Below are positions 11,301 through 18,851 of a stretch of DNA of 64,000 nucleotides, one piece after another. The position numbers and the translations under genes were made by a program. The stretch covers positions 91,315 to 155,314 of the forward strand of contig JAJTFB010000005.1 of assembly GCA_021300015.1 (NCBI GenBank), written 5' to 3'. The notes below the pieces were generated by a model. That model was not told where the DNA came from. It was given only the letters and a program-made list of their open reading frames with translations, and made no database searches. The stretch comes from Pirellula sp. Lineage in GTDB: Bacteria > Planctomycetota > Planctomycetia > Pirellulales > Pirellulaceae. Numbering within the stretch: the first letter of the stretch is position 1; every line of letters begins with the position of its first letter.

Positions 11301-11493
11301 CCTCTGCAAAAAGCGTATCGAAGGCCAGCGAACTTTTGCCGCTGCCACTGACGCCCGTAAAGCACACCAACTGGTTGCGGGGTAGCTCAAGGTTCACATT
11401 CCTGAGATTGTGCTCCCGCGCACCGCGCACAACGATGGGAAGCACGTCGGTGCGTTGCTCATCCTTCACTCGGCTCGAGCCCTTGGGATCCAC
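5392..11493 (-). CDS. uvrA: Tandem (double-length) excinuclease ABC subunit UvrA
   Basis: UvrA recognises DNA damage as a dimer and loads UvrB in nucleotide excision repair. This 2033-residue chain holds two complete UvrA units in a row, hence four ABC ATPase modules. Walker A motifs lie near residues 47 (GVSGSGKSS), 696 (GVSGSGKSS), 1057 (GHSGSGKTS) and 1682 (GPSGSGKSS). Each unit keeps the LSGGESQRIRLASQ and LSGGEAQR signatures, Walker B LDEP motifs, Cys-pair zinc modules such as CSLCEGHG...CAVCEGKRY and CMACDGVG...CEACQGKRY, and a UvrB-binding-like region. A Lys/Ser-rich linker near residues 1000-1030 joins the units, and the C-terminus is a basic tail. The start is GTG at 11493. E. coli UvrA has 940 residues; from memory chlamydial UvrA is also a double-length protein, so this may be a PVC-superphylum trait. 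A second uvrA lies at 26768. Confidence 0.95.
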   Translation of the reverse strand: MDPKGSSRVKDEQRTDVLPIVVRGAREHNLRNVNLELPRNQLVCFTGVSGSGKSSLAFDTLFAEGQRRYLESLSTYARQFLGQMPKPDVDLLSGLAPSISISQKSTGYNPRSTVGTITELSDFLRVLFARCGTGFCPQCATAISHQTRDQMVQKIRALIPKKASSKDSAAWYAILAPLVRNQKGTQKDLFEQMQRFGFNRVRVDGNLYALSKPPELDKHYKHDVDVVVDRICVRPELFESPNLEVLIGAIDKALDVSDGQMILSRAIPLGGNASKSDVEWGCDTANDVVYSLLYACSKCGVSYPTPTPQMLSFNSPQGACETCEGLGVAKFFTEEKLVPNPALSIRDGAIEPLGTWETMPLWLKRGLGDFCYEVQKIYKLPKDPSKVPWQNLAEGIRRVLLVGDGRAYGYCNQPSTGPRSYLGIAMDMMFVYRESNSQTVKSRYDRYFEEVQCPSCQGERIRALGRSIKLKTLTEGFDNLDPWRSIGQCSSMPIDEAVEFFASLELTPTQELIAAEVLKEVRNRLSFLQDVGLGYLSLDRGAPTLSGGESQRIRLASQIGAGLTGVLYVLDEPSIGLHARDNEKLLRSLKKLRDIGNSLIVVEHDEDTMRAADLLVDFGPGPGVKGGELISVGSIEDISSNAKSLTGQFLSRARSIRRPPTRRVGSGKTLRVLGAKHNNLRNIDVDFPLGRLIAVTGVSGSGKSSLVTDILSPALRNALNRAEDSPGAHRAIQGIEFLDKLIEIDQSPIGRTPRSNPATYTKLFDEMRDLFAELPESKRRGFLPGTFSFNTEIGRCSLCEGHGAIRLDMEFLADIWVPCAVCEGKRYSRATLQVLFKGKSIADCLDLDVQQAIELFDAFPKIISKLRTLADVGLDYIKLGQPSPSLSGGEAQRIKLSRELSKRGTGQTMFVLDEPTTGLHFHDIDLLLQVLHSLVDKGNTVVVVEHNLDLIQSADWVIDLGPEGGAGGGILLCQGTPEQVARNPDSYTGLAIKQYLESRESGSTKTKKSASRKSSKAKVEPIASPLTSPALQDIRVIGATQHNLKSVDVTIPKQAMTVFCGHSGSGKTSLAMETIYAEGQRRFVESLSPYVRQFVGQMPKPPVEKIEGLAPAIAIEQKGLSHTPRSTVGTVTEIYDYFRVLYARMGKQHCTQCDAPVESQTIDQILDRWMQKKEEASRNKKLPQRCLLLAPVTLQANQNLEGFLQDLLRSGYTRIRVNGKTHEIDQELKLPAKQVSQLQVVIDRIQFDQIDRKRLADSAATALGLGSGIAQLAMVDDRPENRWAIETYSLHSACHACGISFEPLSPHSFSFNSAIGWCEACSGIGTEAGADPMRFIDAGLSLLEGGLHLWNPVGNPMALAMVRAMGSHLDLPVEEPFKTWSRSQFHKLFHGAEEVLIPLYSGEQLSFEFRYEGILPTLEFMAKNNSWIKSQLQGQLGDVPCRVCGGSKVNPQASAMRWFDKPIADLMCMTLEDLQVWIQSLDFSSHQVQVGGELRREILQRLRFLVDVGLDYLTLGRTANTLSGGESQRIRLASQLGTGLSGVLYVLDEPTIGLHPRDNEKLIRAMHQLRDLGNTLLVVEHDRDVIRSSDSVRDFGPGAGSLGGTIVAQGSVEEILKNQVSVTGPYLNGSKSIQIDQKRALIIDPETHQERPGCKWLTVRRAAHNTLKLIDVAFPLERLIAVTGPSGSGKSSLIQGILYPGLAQKFYRSNKVPGAHGAIEGAEQLNKVLQVDQSPLGNSPTSTPATYTGVFDSIRQFYASLPNDGFIQSGSFSFNAGNGRCMACDGVGKQRIEMHFLPDVWIECEACQGKRYQDRVLAVKYRGKNINDVLESTTAEALEHFSEQPRIAKMLQIMCDVGLDYVKLGQSAPTLSGGEAQRVKLAAELVRPATGKTLFVLDEPTTGLHFDDINKLMNLLNRLVDQGNSVVIIEHNLEVIRVVDWVIDLGPEAGKAGGQLVFEGSPQMLIDYGRSTLVQGVPKGRHRSYTAEALAQWESVRTGESGSASQEPDVSKKRASQSRAKQTRAVKKRKSPE

Positions 11494-11568
11494 AGACTAA
11501 AGTCCTTCCTCAGAAAACAGAGCCGCCTAGCGAATAGTCGCACGAAACGATGGGTGCAAAAAAGCGAA

Positions 11569-12636
11569 TCAATGGACTCCCGCATGCGCTAGATAACGCT
11601 CGGCGTCCAAGGCAGCCATGCAACCGGTACCTGCCGATGTGATCGCCTGACGATAGTAATCGTCGGCCACGTCACCCGCCGCAAAGACCCCTTCGGCGCT
11701 GGTGATGGTCCTATAAGGCTGCGTCCAGGCGATGTAACCGTTTGCATGGGTCTGGACTTGCCCACCGAGGAACTTGGTGTTCGGTGTATGTCCGATCGCA
11801 AGGAACATTCCGGTCGCTTCTAGCGTCGAGGTTTGGTCGTTTTGAACATTTCGAATCCGCACTCCGGTCACTCCGATACGAGGATCCTCATCGCCAAGTA
11901 CCTCGTCGACTACCGAGAACTTGACCAACTCGATCTTCGGATTGGAAAACGCTCGCTCTTGCATGATCTTGCTCGCACGCATCTCGCCGCGCCGCAAAAT
12001 CAAATAGACCTTCGATGCATACTTGGTCAGATAACTTGCCTCTTCAACGGCCGAGTCTCCCCCTCCGACGACGACCAACGGCTTGTTGCGAAATCGTGGA
12101 AGCGCTCCGTCGCAAACCGCGCACGCACTAACTCCACGATTGCGAAATTTCTCTTCGCTCGGTATCCCCAAATAATTCGCACTCGCCCCCGTCGCAAGAA
12201 TCACCGTGCGGGTTTGGAACGATCCATTTTCGCTGGAGTTCAAAACCATCGGCTTCTTGGAAAAGTCGACACTGACAATATCGTCCGTGATCACTCGGGT
12301 GCCGAAGTTCGTGGCCTGCTGACGCATCAATTCCATCAACTCCGGACCGGTAACCGCATGAGGATGCTCCTCGACCGGGGGGTACATGTACTGACGGCTC
12401 GGGTCGATGGCCGAGTCGATGAACTCCTTAAGCCTGCCCGATGGAAACCCCGCATAGTTTTCAACCTCGGTCGTCTGAGCAAGTTGGCCCATCGGGAAGC
12501 GTCCCATGACCCGGTTCTCTTCGGTCATGGCCCCCTCGAAAAGCAGTGGACGCAGGTTGGCTCGCGCAGCATAGATCGCAGCCGACCAGCCCGCCGGACC
12601 ACTCCCGATGATGATGCAATTTTCGACGTCGCTCAT
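11569..12636 (-). CDS. trxB: Thioredoxin-disulfide reductase
   Basis: Flavoprotein that moves electrons from NADPH through FAD to thioredoxin in the cytoplasm. Visible motifs: FAD-binding GSGPAG at residues 11-16, redox-active CAVC at 172-175, NADPH-binding [13 protein letters not shown] from about 191, and the C-terminal FAD motif [21 protein letters not shown]. The ATG at 12636 (355 residues) is preferred to the in-frame TTG at 12654 because the protein then begins right at the Rossmann strand. An extra segment of roughly 27 residues lies between [10 protein letters not shown] and TGPELMELM (about residues 65-95), compared with E. coli TrxB as I remember it. The gene sits alone between uvrA and a divergent PEP-CTERM gene. 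Confidence 0.93.
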   Translation of the reverse strand: MSDVENCIIIGSGPAGWSAAIYAARANLRPLLFEGAMTEENRVMGRFPMGQLAQTTEVENYAGFPSGRLKEFIDSAIDPSRQYMYPPVEEHPHAVTGPELMELMRQQATNFGTRVITDDIVSVDFSKKPMVLNSSENGSFQTRTVILATGASANYLGIPSEEKFRNRGVSACAVCDGALPRFRNKPLVVVGGGDSAVEEASYLTKYASKVYLILRRGEMRASKIMQERAFSNPKIELVKFSVVDEVLGDEDPRIGVTGVRIRNVQNDQTSTLEATGMFLAIGHTPNTKFLGGQVQTHANGYIAWTQPYRTITSAEGVFAAGDVADDYYRQAITSAGTGCMAALDAERYLAHAGVH

Positions 12637-12885
12637 GAATGATGATTCTTTCAAAACGGAATGAATTAGGACACGTCCTGCTGGCGATCAACCGCCCCTC
12701 GAATATCCAGTTTTTTACCATAGATGATCGGAATCCACCAGGACGAACTCGATACCGGAATTCCGCCATCCCCATAAGGTTTTTTGCTCGATTTTTTCCC
12801 CTGCGATGCAGTTCCAGAATGCTCGAAGCCTCAAGCCGCGTCGGTCTGGGGCCTAGGTTTGCTCGGTTTGCTTCAAGCAAAGGGA

Positions 12886-12921
12886 AAAATGATGCTGCGG
12901 AAAATGATGCTACGGAAAATG
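12886..12921 (+). repeat. 15-bp tandem repeat over a start codon
   Basis: Units 12886-12900 and 12901-12915 differ by one base, and a partial third unit follows. Each unit carries the in-frame ATGATG used as the likely start of the PEP-CTERM gene. Confidence 0.8.
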
Positions 12922-13749
12922 CAAAAAGTTGGGTCTCGCGTCCTTCGGGGTTACCCCAAGGCGCCTCTTCTCGGGACGATTCCCGGGGCACTTCTCGGGA
13001 CTCTGGTCTGCTGGTCTTCGACGGCGATGGAGGCCCAGGCCGGGTTTATCAATCTCGAAGCCGTGCCGATCGGTACGGCCCTTGGCGATGGCGTTGCGGT
13101 ATTCCAACACACCAACAACAAACACCAAAACCCGGATGCCTTCCTGACCACCCAAGACGACCAAAAAAAACCAAATGACGATGGATTCGTCGCCGCTTTC
13201 AATGGTGCGTCGGCAAACGCCGGGAACCCAGAAGCTATCTTCAGTGGAGGCAAAACCCATACGATCGTGCTCGGAGATATCCCGGTGACAAGCGATAACG
13301 CCTTCCGCGTCTTTCTCTTCGATGCCAACCAAAACCAATCCGAGCTAGACGATCATATCGACATCACCATGCTCCAGGTCTTTACCTCCGCATCGGCCTC
13401 TTTGACCTCGATCGCCGATTTAACGACCGCGACGCTGATCTACGATTTGGATAATCCCACCCTTACCAGTCCCGTGGATGGAAAGGTTCGCATCGATGGC
13501 TCGGTAGGAACCGGAGGAGCCGATATGTACTTCTTCGTTCCCAACAGTCGTTTCGGTAGCAATGAAGCCATTAATGTCTACCTGTTCTACCAGTACACCA
13601 ACTTCAACGACGGTACGGAAGCCTGGACGCTCGATAAAAATTCAACCTACGTCAATCCCAATGCCGAAGTCCCCGAGCCGACCACCATGGCCCTTTGGAC
13701 CCTCGGCGGATCGCTTGCCCTCTTTCGCCGATCCCGACGCAAGCGTTAG
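12889..13749 (+). CDS. PEP-CTERM sorting-signal exported protein
   Basis: The C-terminus shows the complete PEP-CTERM signal: VPEPTT, a hydrophobic stretch (MALWTLGGSLALF) and a basic tail RRSRRKR. Such proteins are exported, then cleaved and anchored or released by an exosortase. The preferred start at 12889 gives 286 residues with a basic N-terminus and a long signal peptide ending near AMEAQAGF; an in-frame ATG at 12784 would add 35 residues of unlikely composition. The start region is a 15-base tandem repeat encoding MMLRK twice, so several ATGs could be used. The mature part is beta-rich, acidic and of unknown role. No exosortase gene lies in the window. Confidence 0.85.
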   Translation: MMLRKMMLRKMQKVGSRVLRGYPKAPLLGTIPGALLGTLVCWSSTAMEAQAGFINLEAVPIGTALGDGVAVFQHTNNKHQNPDAFLTTQDDQKKPNDDGFVAAFNGASANAGNPEAIFSGGKTHTIVLGDIPVTSDNAFRVFLFDANQNQSELDDHIDITMLQVFTSASASLTSIADLTTATLIYDLDNPTLTSPVDGKVRIDGSVGTGGADMYFFVPNSRFGSNEAINVYLFYQYTNFNDGTEAWTLDKNSTYVNPNAEVPEPTTMALWTLGGSLALFRRSRRKR

Positions 13750-13763
13750 GCGTTAGGCGTTAG
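13743..13763 (+). repeat. Three tandem copies of GCGTTAG at a stop codon
   Basis: Exact copies at 13743-13749, 13750-13756 and 13757-13763. The first copy contains the TAG stop of the PEP-CTERM gene. It looks like replication slippage. Confidence 0.85.
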
Positions 13764-13842
13764 GCAGCGACTCTGGAAATCATGTAAACTATGGCGAGCG
13801 TTTCAAGCCCGCCAATGTTCTACTCCTCAGGGTCGCTTGCCG

Positions 13843-15411
13843 ATGAGTCACTCGCCACACGGTGCCGTTCCTCAAATCCATCTTTTCTTGAGCAGACCAC
13901 TCTGGGTCTGCTCGCGATGGGTCTGCTCGATCTGGATCGGCTTGCTCGTCGGCTTGCTAGGCCCCTGCTCTTTCGAGCTCTTGGCAAATCCACCCACGGG
14001 CAATCCACCGGGCAATCCACCGGGCAATCCACCGGGCAACAACCGGCCAAACATCGTTTTCATCTTGGCCGATGACCTCGGATATACCGATTTGGCCTGC
14101 TACGGAAGCCAATACTACGAAACCCCCAACATCGATCGATTGGCATCCCAAAGCGTTCGCTTCCTGAATCACCACCATTGCCAAAACTGTACCCCCACAC
14201 GCGCTGCGATCCTAGGTGGACAGCATCCGGCTCGAACAGGTATCTACACCGTCGGCAGTATCGATCGTTTCGATTGGTCCAAACGACCCCTCCGCCCGGT
14301 CGATAATGTCACCCAACTTCCATTGGACTGCGACACGATCGCTTCGCAATTGAAAAAAGCCGGATACTTCACCGGCATGTTCGGCAAATGGCATATCGGA
14401 GATTCTGGGAAATACCATCCTAGCCAGCGTGGGTTCGATGAAGCGATCGTCAGCGCAGGGAAACACTTCCAATTCGAAACCAATCCCGCAGTCGATTATC
14501 CCAAGGACCAGTACCTTGCCGATTTCCTCACCGATCGCGCCGTCGATTTTCTCAAACGCCATCACCAAAGCCCCTTCTTCCTGTACTTGCCCCACTTCGG
14601 GGTCCATAGCCCTCACCAAGCCAAACCGGATCTAATCGCGCATTTCAAAAACAAACCTGCGGCGCAAGGCCACGGCGATCCGACCTACGCAGCCATGATC
14701 GCCTCGGTCGACCAAAGCGTCGGACGGATCCTGGCGACTCTCGATGAACTCAAACTCACAGATAACACGGTGGTCCTCTTCGCCTCCGACAACGGAGGGG
14801 TCGGTGGTTATGCCCGCGAAGGGATCAAGAACTCCGGTGGTATCACCGACAACGCCCCGCTTCGCAGTGGCAAAGGTAGTCTCTACGAAGGTGGTACACG
14901 CGTCCCGTTGATCGTCCGATGGCCAGGCGTCAACGAACCGAACACCCTCTGCAACGTCCCTACGATCCACGTCGACCTCTATACGACCCTGCTGGAACTG
15001 GCTCAAGCTCCCGCGCCGAAACAAACGCTCGATGGCACAAGCCTAGTCCCCCTTTTGAAAGACCCCGAGACCAAGGCCCCTGATTCGACTTGGGATCGCG
15101 AAGCGATCTTTCAACATTTCCCAGGCTATCTCGGAGCCGGTTTAGACACGTGGCGAACCACTCCGGTTTCAACGATCTGTCTCGGGCACTGGAAACTCAT
15201 GGAGTTCCTCGAAGATGGCCGATTGGAACTCTACCATCTAGAGAAAGATATCAGCGAATCGGAAAACCTCGCTCAAGCCAACCCGGAGAAAGCCAACGAC
15301 CTCCACGCACGTCTGGTCGCTTGGAGATCCGAGATCCGAGCACCGATGCCCACCAAAAACGATGGAAGCGATCCTCCACCGAAAAAGAATAAAAAGAGGA
15401 ACCAACCATGA
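13843..15411 (+). CDS. Exported sulfatase (arylsulfatase family)
   Basis: A 522-residue sulfatase that hydrolyses sulfate esters, probably of polysaccharides. The metal site appears as FILADDLGYTD (residues 73-83), the active-site motif as CTPTR (116-120, fitting C-x-P-x-R with Cys116 to be converted to formylglycine), and the second metal loop as FASDNGG. The N-terminus has a hydrophobic export segment (about residues 27-48) followed by a (GNPP)n linker made by three exact 12-base repeats. ATG at 13843 is chosen over TTG at 13837. The stop overlaps the start of the next gene (ATGA, 15408-15411), which implies translational coupling to a Gfo/Idh oxidoreductase. Cysteine-type sulfatases need a maturase; the FGE-like gene at 19015 lacks a key cysteine and is a poor candidate. 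Confidence 0.93.
   Translation: MSHSPHGAVPQIHLFLSRPLWVCSRWVCSIWIGLLVGLLGPCSFELLANPPTGNPPGNPPGNPPGNNRPNIVFILADDLGYTDLACYGSQYYETPNIDRLASQSVRFLNHHHCQNCTPTRAAILGGQHPARTGIYTVGSIDRFDWSKRPLRPVDNVTQLPLDCDTIASQLKKAGYFTGMFGKWHIGDSGKYHPSQRGFDEAIVSAGKHFQFETNPAVDYPKDQYLADFLTDRAVDFLKRHHQSPFFLYLPHFGVHSPHQAKPDLIAHFKNKPAAQGHGDPTYAAMIASVDQSVGRILATLDELKLTDNTVVLFASDNGGVGGYAREGIKNSGGITDNAPLRSGKGSLYEGGTRVPLIVRWPGVNEPNTLCNVPTIHVDLYTTLLELAQAPAPKQTLDGTSLVPLLKDPETKAPDSTWDREAIFQHFPGYLGAGLDTWRTTPVSTICLGHWKLMEFLEDGRLELYHLEKDISESENLAQANPEKANDLHARLVAWRSEIRAPMPTKNDGSDPPPKKNKKRNQP
14001..14036 (+). repeat. 12-bp tandem repeat inside the sulfatase gene
   Basis: Three exact copies of CAATCCACCGGG encode a Gly-Asn-Pro-Pro linker just after the export signal; a degenerate copy precedes them. 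Confidence 0.85.
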
Positions 15412-16685
15412 CCAACCGTTTAACCCGCCGTGGATTTCAATGCAGCCTTGTGGCCACCGGGCTGCTTGCAAGCCTTTCGCCGACCCGCTCGGCCATGGGC
15501 ACGCTGGCCGAAGAGCCAAGCCCGAATGAGCCGACCCCGAATGAGCCGACCCCGAATGGACCAAGCCCGATAAAACCGGCCCGCCAATACCGGGTCGGTA
15601 TTATCGGTGCGACAGGTCGAGGGGATTACGGCCATGCGGTGGATGTTCCATTCACACGATTGCCCAACGTCGAACTCGTCGCCTGCGCCGATGCGAACCC
15701 CCAAGGACTTGCCAAAGCCGTCGAGCGACTTAGGCCCCAAAAATCCTATGCGGATTACCATGAGATGCTCAGCAGAGAGTCTCTCGATCTTGTCGCGATC
15801 TGCCCACGATGGATCGATCAACACTTCGAGATGCTCTCGGCGGCTGCCCAAGCCAATTGCCATGTCTACATGGAAAAACCCTTTTGCCCCTCCCTGGTCG
15901 AATGCGACAAAATCCGCAAAGACTTCGAAGCCAAAAACCTTAAACTAGCCATCGCCCATACCGGTCAGTATTCCCCTGTACTTGCCACCGTGCTCGAATT
16001 GGTTCGTCATGGTGCTATCGGGGAGGTTCTCGAACTTCGAGGGCGAGGCAAAGAAGATCATCGCGGTGGGGCCGAAGACCTATGGGTACTCGGATCCCAT
16101 ATCTTCGCGTTGATGCGATCGTTCGCTCAAGGAGATCCGATCCGATGCTCGGCACGAATCGAAGTCCAAGGCCAAGCGATCCGAAAAGAGCATGTGGTTG
16201 ACGGAAACGAAGGCCTCGGACCACTCGCCGGGGACCATGTCCAAGCTCACTACACTTTTCCCAACGGGATCAGCGGAAGCTTTGGCTCACGCAAATCGAT
16301 GGCGGCAAACCCTAGCCGTTTTGCACTCCAAGTCTTCGGATCCAAGGGAGTCCTGGAAATCGAAAGCGGATACCTTGCACCCGCTTACATCCTCCAGGAC
16401 GGGAGCTGGTCACCGGGTCGCTCCGGTAAAAAGTGGGAAAAGGTCACGTCGGCTGGAATTGGGTTGGACGAACCGATCCAAGATGGTACCTACCAAGCCG
16501 GTCACCTAGCCGCCATCGCGGACCTGATGCTCGCCATCGAAAACCAACGAGAGCCGAAATGCTCACTCGGTGATGCTCTAGGAATCACCGAGATGATCCT
16601 CGCAACGTTCGAATCCCAAAGAGTGGGCCATGAAATCGCTCTCCCTTTGGAATCGCGCGTCCACCCGCTAACCCTCCTTGGCTAA
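15408..16685 (+). CDS. Exported Gfo/Idh/MocA-family oxidoreductase
   Basis: A 425-residue NAD(P)-dependent sugar-type oxidoreductase. The Rossmann fold starts at YRVGIIGATGRGDYG (residues about 62-76) and the family EKP motif appears as YMEKPFCPS. The N-terminus has a Tat-like signal (TRRGFQCSLVATGLLASL), so it is probably exported folded. Between signal and domain is a repetitive linker of the form NEPTP, encoded by near-identical 15-base units at 15525-15569. The start overlaps the sulfatase stop by four bases, so the two are co-translated; a joint role in handling sulfated sugars is inferred. The substrate cannot be read from the sequence. Confidence 0.88.
   Translation: MTNRLTRRGFQCSLVATGLLASLSPTRSAMGTLAEEPSPNEPTPNEPTPNGPSPIKPARQYRVGIIGATGRGDYGHAVDVPFTRLPNVELVACADANPQGLAKAVERLRPQKSYADYHEMLSRESLDLVAICPRWIDQHFEMLSAAAQANCHVYMEKPFCPSLVECDKIRKDFEAKNLKLAIAHTGQYSPVLATVLELVRHGAIGEVLELRGRGKEDHRGGAEDLWVLGSHIFALMRSFAQGDPIRCSARIEVQGQAIRKEHVVDGNEGLGPLAGDHVQAHYTFPNGISGSFGSRKSMAANPSRFALQVFGSKGVLEIESGYLAPAYILQDGSWSPGRSGKKWEKVTSAGIGLDEPIQDGTYQAGHLAAIADLMLAIENQREPKCSLGDALGITEMILATFESQRVGHEIALPLESRVHPLTLLG
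15525..15569 (+). repeat. 15-bp tandem repeat encoding an Asn-Glu-Pro-Thr-Pro linker
   Basis: Units 15525-15539 and 15540-15554 are identical; 15555-15569 is a degenerate third copy. It lies between the Tat-like signal and the Rossmann domain. Confidence 0.8.
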
Positions 16686-16763
16686 TTCAACTCATGATTG
16701 ATGCCATACTTTTTCTGCGTCCAAGCGTCAACGCAAATATAGCTAGGGTCGGATCGCGGACCT

Positions 16764-16793
16764 GATGAGAGTCGATGAGAGTCGATGAGAGTC
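16764..16793 (+). repeat. Three tandem copies of GATGAGAGTC over a start codon
   Basis: Exact copies at 16764, 16774 and 16784 each contain ATG; because the unit is 10 bases the ATGs fall in three frames. The third ATG (16785) is the start of the lipid kinase gene. The first opens a 7-codon ORF (MRVDESR) whose TGA at 16786-16788 overlaps the kinase ATG. Confidence 0.85.
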
Positions 16794-17693
16794 TTTGTGA
16801 TTTCCAATCCGGTGGCGGGCAAGCGGTTCCAGCAAGGGTTGCGCTTGCCCGATTGGATCACCTCGGATGCTCAGCAAGTGATGCATCGAGAGACGGAGTA
16901 CCAAGGCCATGGTGAATCGTTGGCCAAGGAAGCTTGCCAGCAAGGCTTCGACACCATCATCGCTGCAGGTGGAGATGGGACGATCCATGAGATTTTAAAC
17001 GGGGTCCTAGATAGCCAATCGACAGAGGTTCGCATGGCCATCATGCCTATGGGGACAGCCAACGATTATGCCTATTCGCTCGCACAGCGACCAAGGCCCC
17101 GAGAACGATTTACCCAGCGCGTCGATATCGGTGCATTGGATTGCAATGGTCAACGAAGGTACTTTGCCAACGTGGCTGGAATCGGATTTCCTGGCCGGGT
17201 CGCGGAACTCGCAAGAGGGATGAAGCGATTGCCGGCCCGCTTGCGATACACCCTTGCCATTTTACGATGCATGGGGGCCTCCTACCGCACCGATCCGGTC
17301 CGGATCGACGCCCAAGAGCCAAAGTCCTACTTGATGATCAGCGCCGCGATCGGACTGAGAGAAGGAAGCTATCCGCTGACGCCCCATGCGAAGCTAGACG
17401 ATGGACTTTTCGACTTGCTACTCGTCGGCGCGTTGCGACGAAGGGATATCGTAAGGTACTTTCCTCGCATGATTCGCGGGGATATACCTACAAGCGATCC
17501 TCGGATCACGACCGACCGGAAGTCCAAAATAGAGATAGAGAGTGCGGCAAGGATCCCTTTGCACTTAGACGGCGAAGATCCTTGGAGAGCCCTAAGGCCA
17601 GCGGCTCTTGGTCAGGAGTTCCGATTGGTATTGAGCGTTATCCCCAAGGCAATCGTGATGGAGTTGTGTGAAAAAGAGGGGCTTGAGCGATGA
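16785..17693 (+). CDS. YegS/DAGK-like lipid kinase
   Basis: A 302-residue member of the diacylglycerol/sphingosine/YegS kinase fold, which phosphorylates a lipid or related hydroxyl with ATP at the membrane. The N-terminal domain has ISNPVAGK (residues 6-13) and the nucleotide-binding GGDGTIHE motif (62-69), then MGTANDYAY (about residues 88-96). The C-terminal beta-rich domain ends with LHLDGEDP. The start lies in a three-fold 10-base repeat that makes start selection ambiguous. The Ycf48-like gene follows closely on the same strand. The true substrate is unknown. Confidence 0.88.
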   Translation: MRVFVISNPVAGKRFQQGLRLPDWITSDAQQVMHRETEYQGHGESLAKEACQQGFDTIIAAGGDGTIHEILNGVLDSQSTEVRMAIMPMGTANDYAYSLAQRPRPRERFTQRVDIGALDCNGQRRYFANVAGIGFPGRVAELARGMKRLPARLRYTLAILRCMGASYRTDPVRIDAQEPKSYLMISAAIGLREGSYPLTPHAKLDDGLFDLLLVGALRRRDIVRYFPRMIRGDIPTSDPRITTDRKSKIEIESAARIPLHLDGEDPWRALRPAALGQEFRLVLSVIPKAIVMELCEKEGLER

Positions 17694-17747
17694 CGTTATT
17701 GAGCGATGATTTTATCGAGGTATCTACGGGCAGCGAAAGGGAATGCA

Positions 17748-18851
17748 ATGGTATCAAGACGAGACTGGATAGGCTGGGATTGGATCGGCTCACTAGGATC
17801 GATGGTAGTCTTTCTGGCTTCGCTGGCCGGAGTTGCTCGAGCCGAGGAGTTTTGGAAGCTTGCGTCGACAGGAACCCAAGCTTCGCTTCGGGGGTTATCC
17901 CCAGTCGATCGATCGACGGCCTGGGCGTGCGGTAGCCGATCGACTTTGGTAAGGACCATCGACGGGGGGATGACTTGGACCGTCCATCCCATCGAGGGCT
18001 TAGAGACCACCGAGTTGCGATCGATTCATGCATGGTCGGCCGATGAGCTCGTCGTGGCCACAGCAGGATCTCCTTGCCGAATCTACCGAACGAGCAATGC
18101 GGGTCAATCCTGGGATATCGTTTATGAGAATCGCAACCCACAAGCGTTTATCGATGGGTTACGGTTTGTTGACCAGAAGGAGGGGTTCGCATTTGGCGAT
18201 CCGATCGACTCGAAGCTCATGGCCTTGCGCAGTGGGGACCGAGGACTTACATGGCAATCGGCTGGCGTTGAAGACTATCGCATGCAGGAGCATGAGGCTG
18301 GTTTTGCCGCAAGCAACAGCAGCCTTCTTGTGTTCCGAGCCAAGCCTGCTGCGAGATTATCGGTGTGGATAGGTCTTGGAGGAGCCGCTGGGCCAGCGCA
18401 GATTTTGACCAGTACCGATGCGGGGCTGAGTTGGTCCCGAAGTTCGATTGCGACGATTCCGAGTGGTAAATCCTCAGGGATTTTTTCGATTGCGATGAGT
18501 CCAGAGGGTCGGGCCGTTGCCGTCGGGGGAGACTACATGGAGCCCGATTCGAATCGGGGAAACATTGCGATCTATGATTCCGAAGCAGGGGTCTGGCAAG
18601 CCGCCGAGGGGCAAGTCCCAAGAGGTTTCCGTTCGAGTGTGGTTTTTCTACCCGAGGCGCTGAGCATAGAGCATCCACAAGCGGCATGGATAAGGTGGAT
18701 ATGTGCGGGCCCCAACGGGTGTGATTTCAGTGAGGATGGCAAAACTTGGTATGCATTGAGCGAACAACCATTTCATAGTCTCGCGGTAGCCAGCGACAAG
18801 AGCCTTTGGGCATGCGGACCAGAGGGTCGAGTCGGAATACGGAAAGAGTGA
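17748..18851 (+). CDS. Exported Ycf48-like beta-propeller with BNR/Asp-box repeats
   Basis: About 367 residues with a signal peptide ending near GVARAEEF. Asp-box repeats of the BNR/sialidase type recur: TIDGGMTW, TSNAGQSW, SGDRGLTW and STDAGLSW, with spacing typical of a seven-bladed propeller. Ycf48 itself assists photosystem II assembly; non-photosynthetic bacteria have many homologues of unknown role, often cell-envelope proteins, and no photosystem gene is present here. The ATG at 17748 has a GAAAGGGA-type ribosome binding site and places the signal peptide correctly; ATG at 17706 is a longer alternative. It follows the lipid kinase by about 55 bases. Confidence 0.82.
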   Translation: MVSRRDWIGWDWIGSLGSMVVFLASLAGVARAEEFWKLASTGTQASLRGLSPVDRSTAWACGSRSTLVRTIDGGMTWTVHPIEGLETTELRSIHAWSADELVVATAGSPCRIYRTSNAGQSWDIVYENRNPQAFIDGLRFVDQKEGFAFGDPIDSKLMALRSGDRGLTWQSAGVEDYRMQEHEAGFAASNSSLLVFRAKPAARLSVWIGLGGAAGPAQILTSTDAGLSWSRSSIATIPSGKSSGIFSIAMSPEGRAVAVGGDYMEPDSNRGNIAIYDSEAGVWQAAEGQVPRGFRSSVVFLPEALSIEHPQAAWIRWICAGPNGCDFSEDGKTWYALSEQPFHSLAVASDKSLWACGPEGRVGIRKE

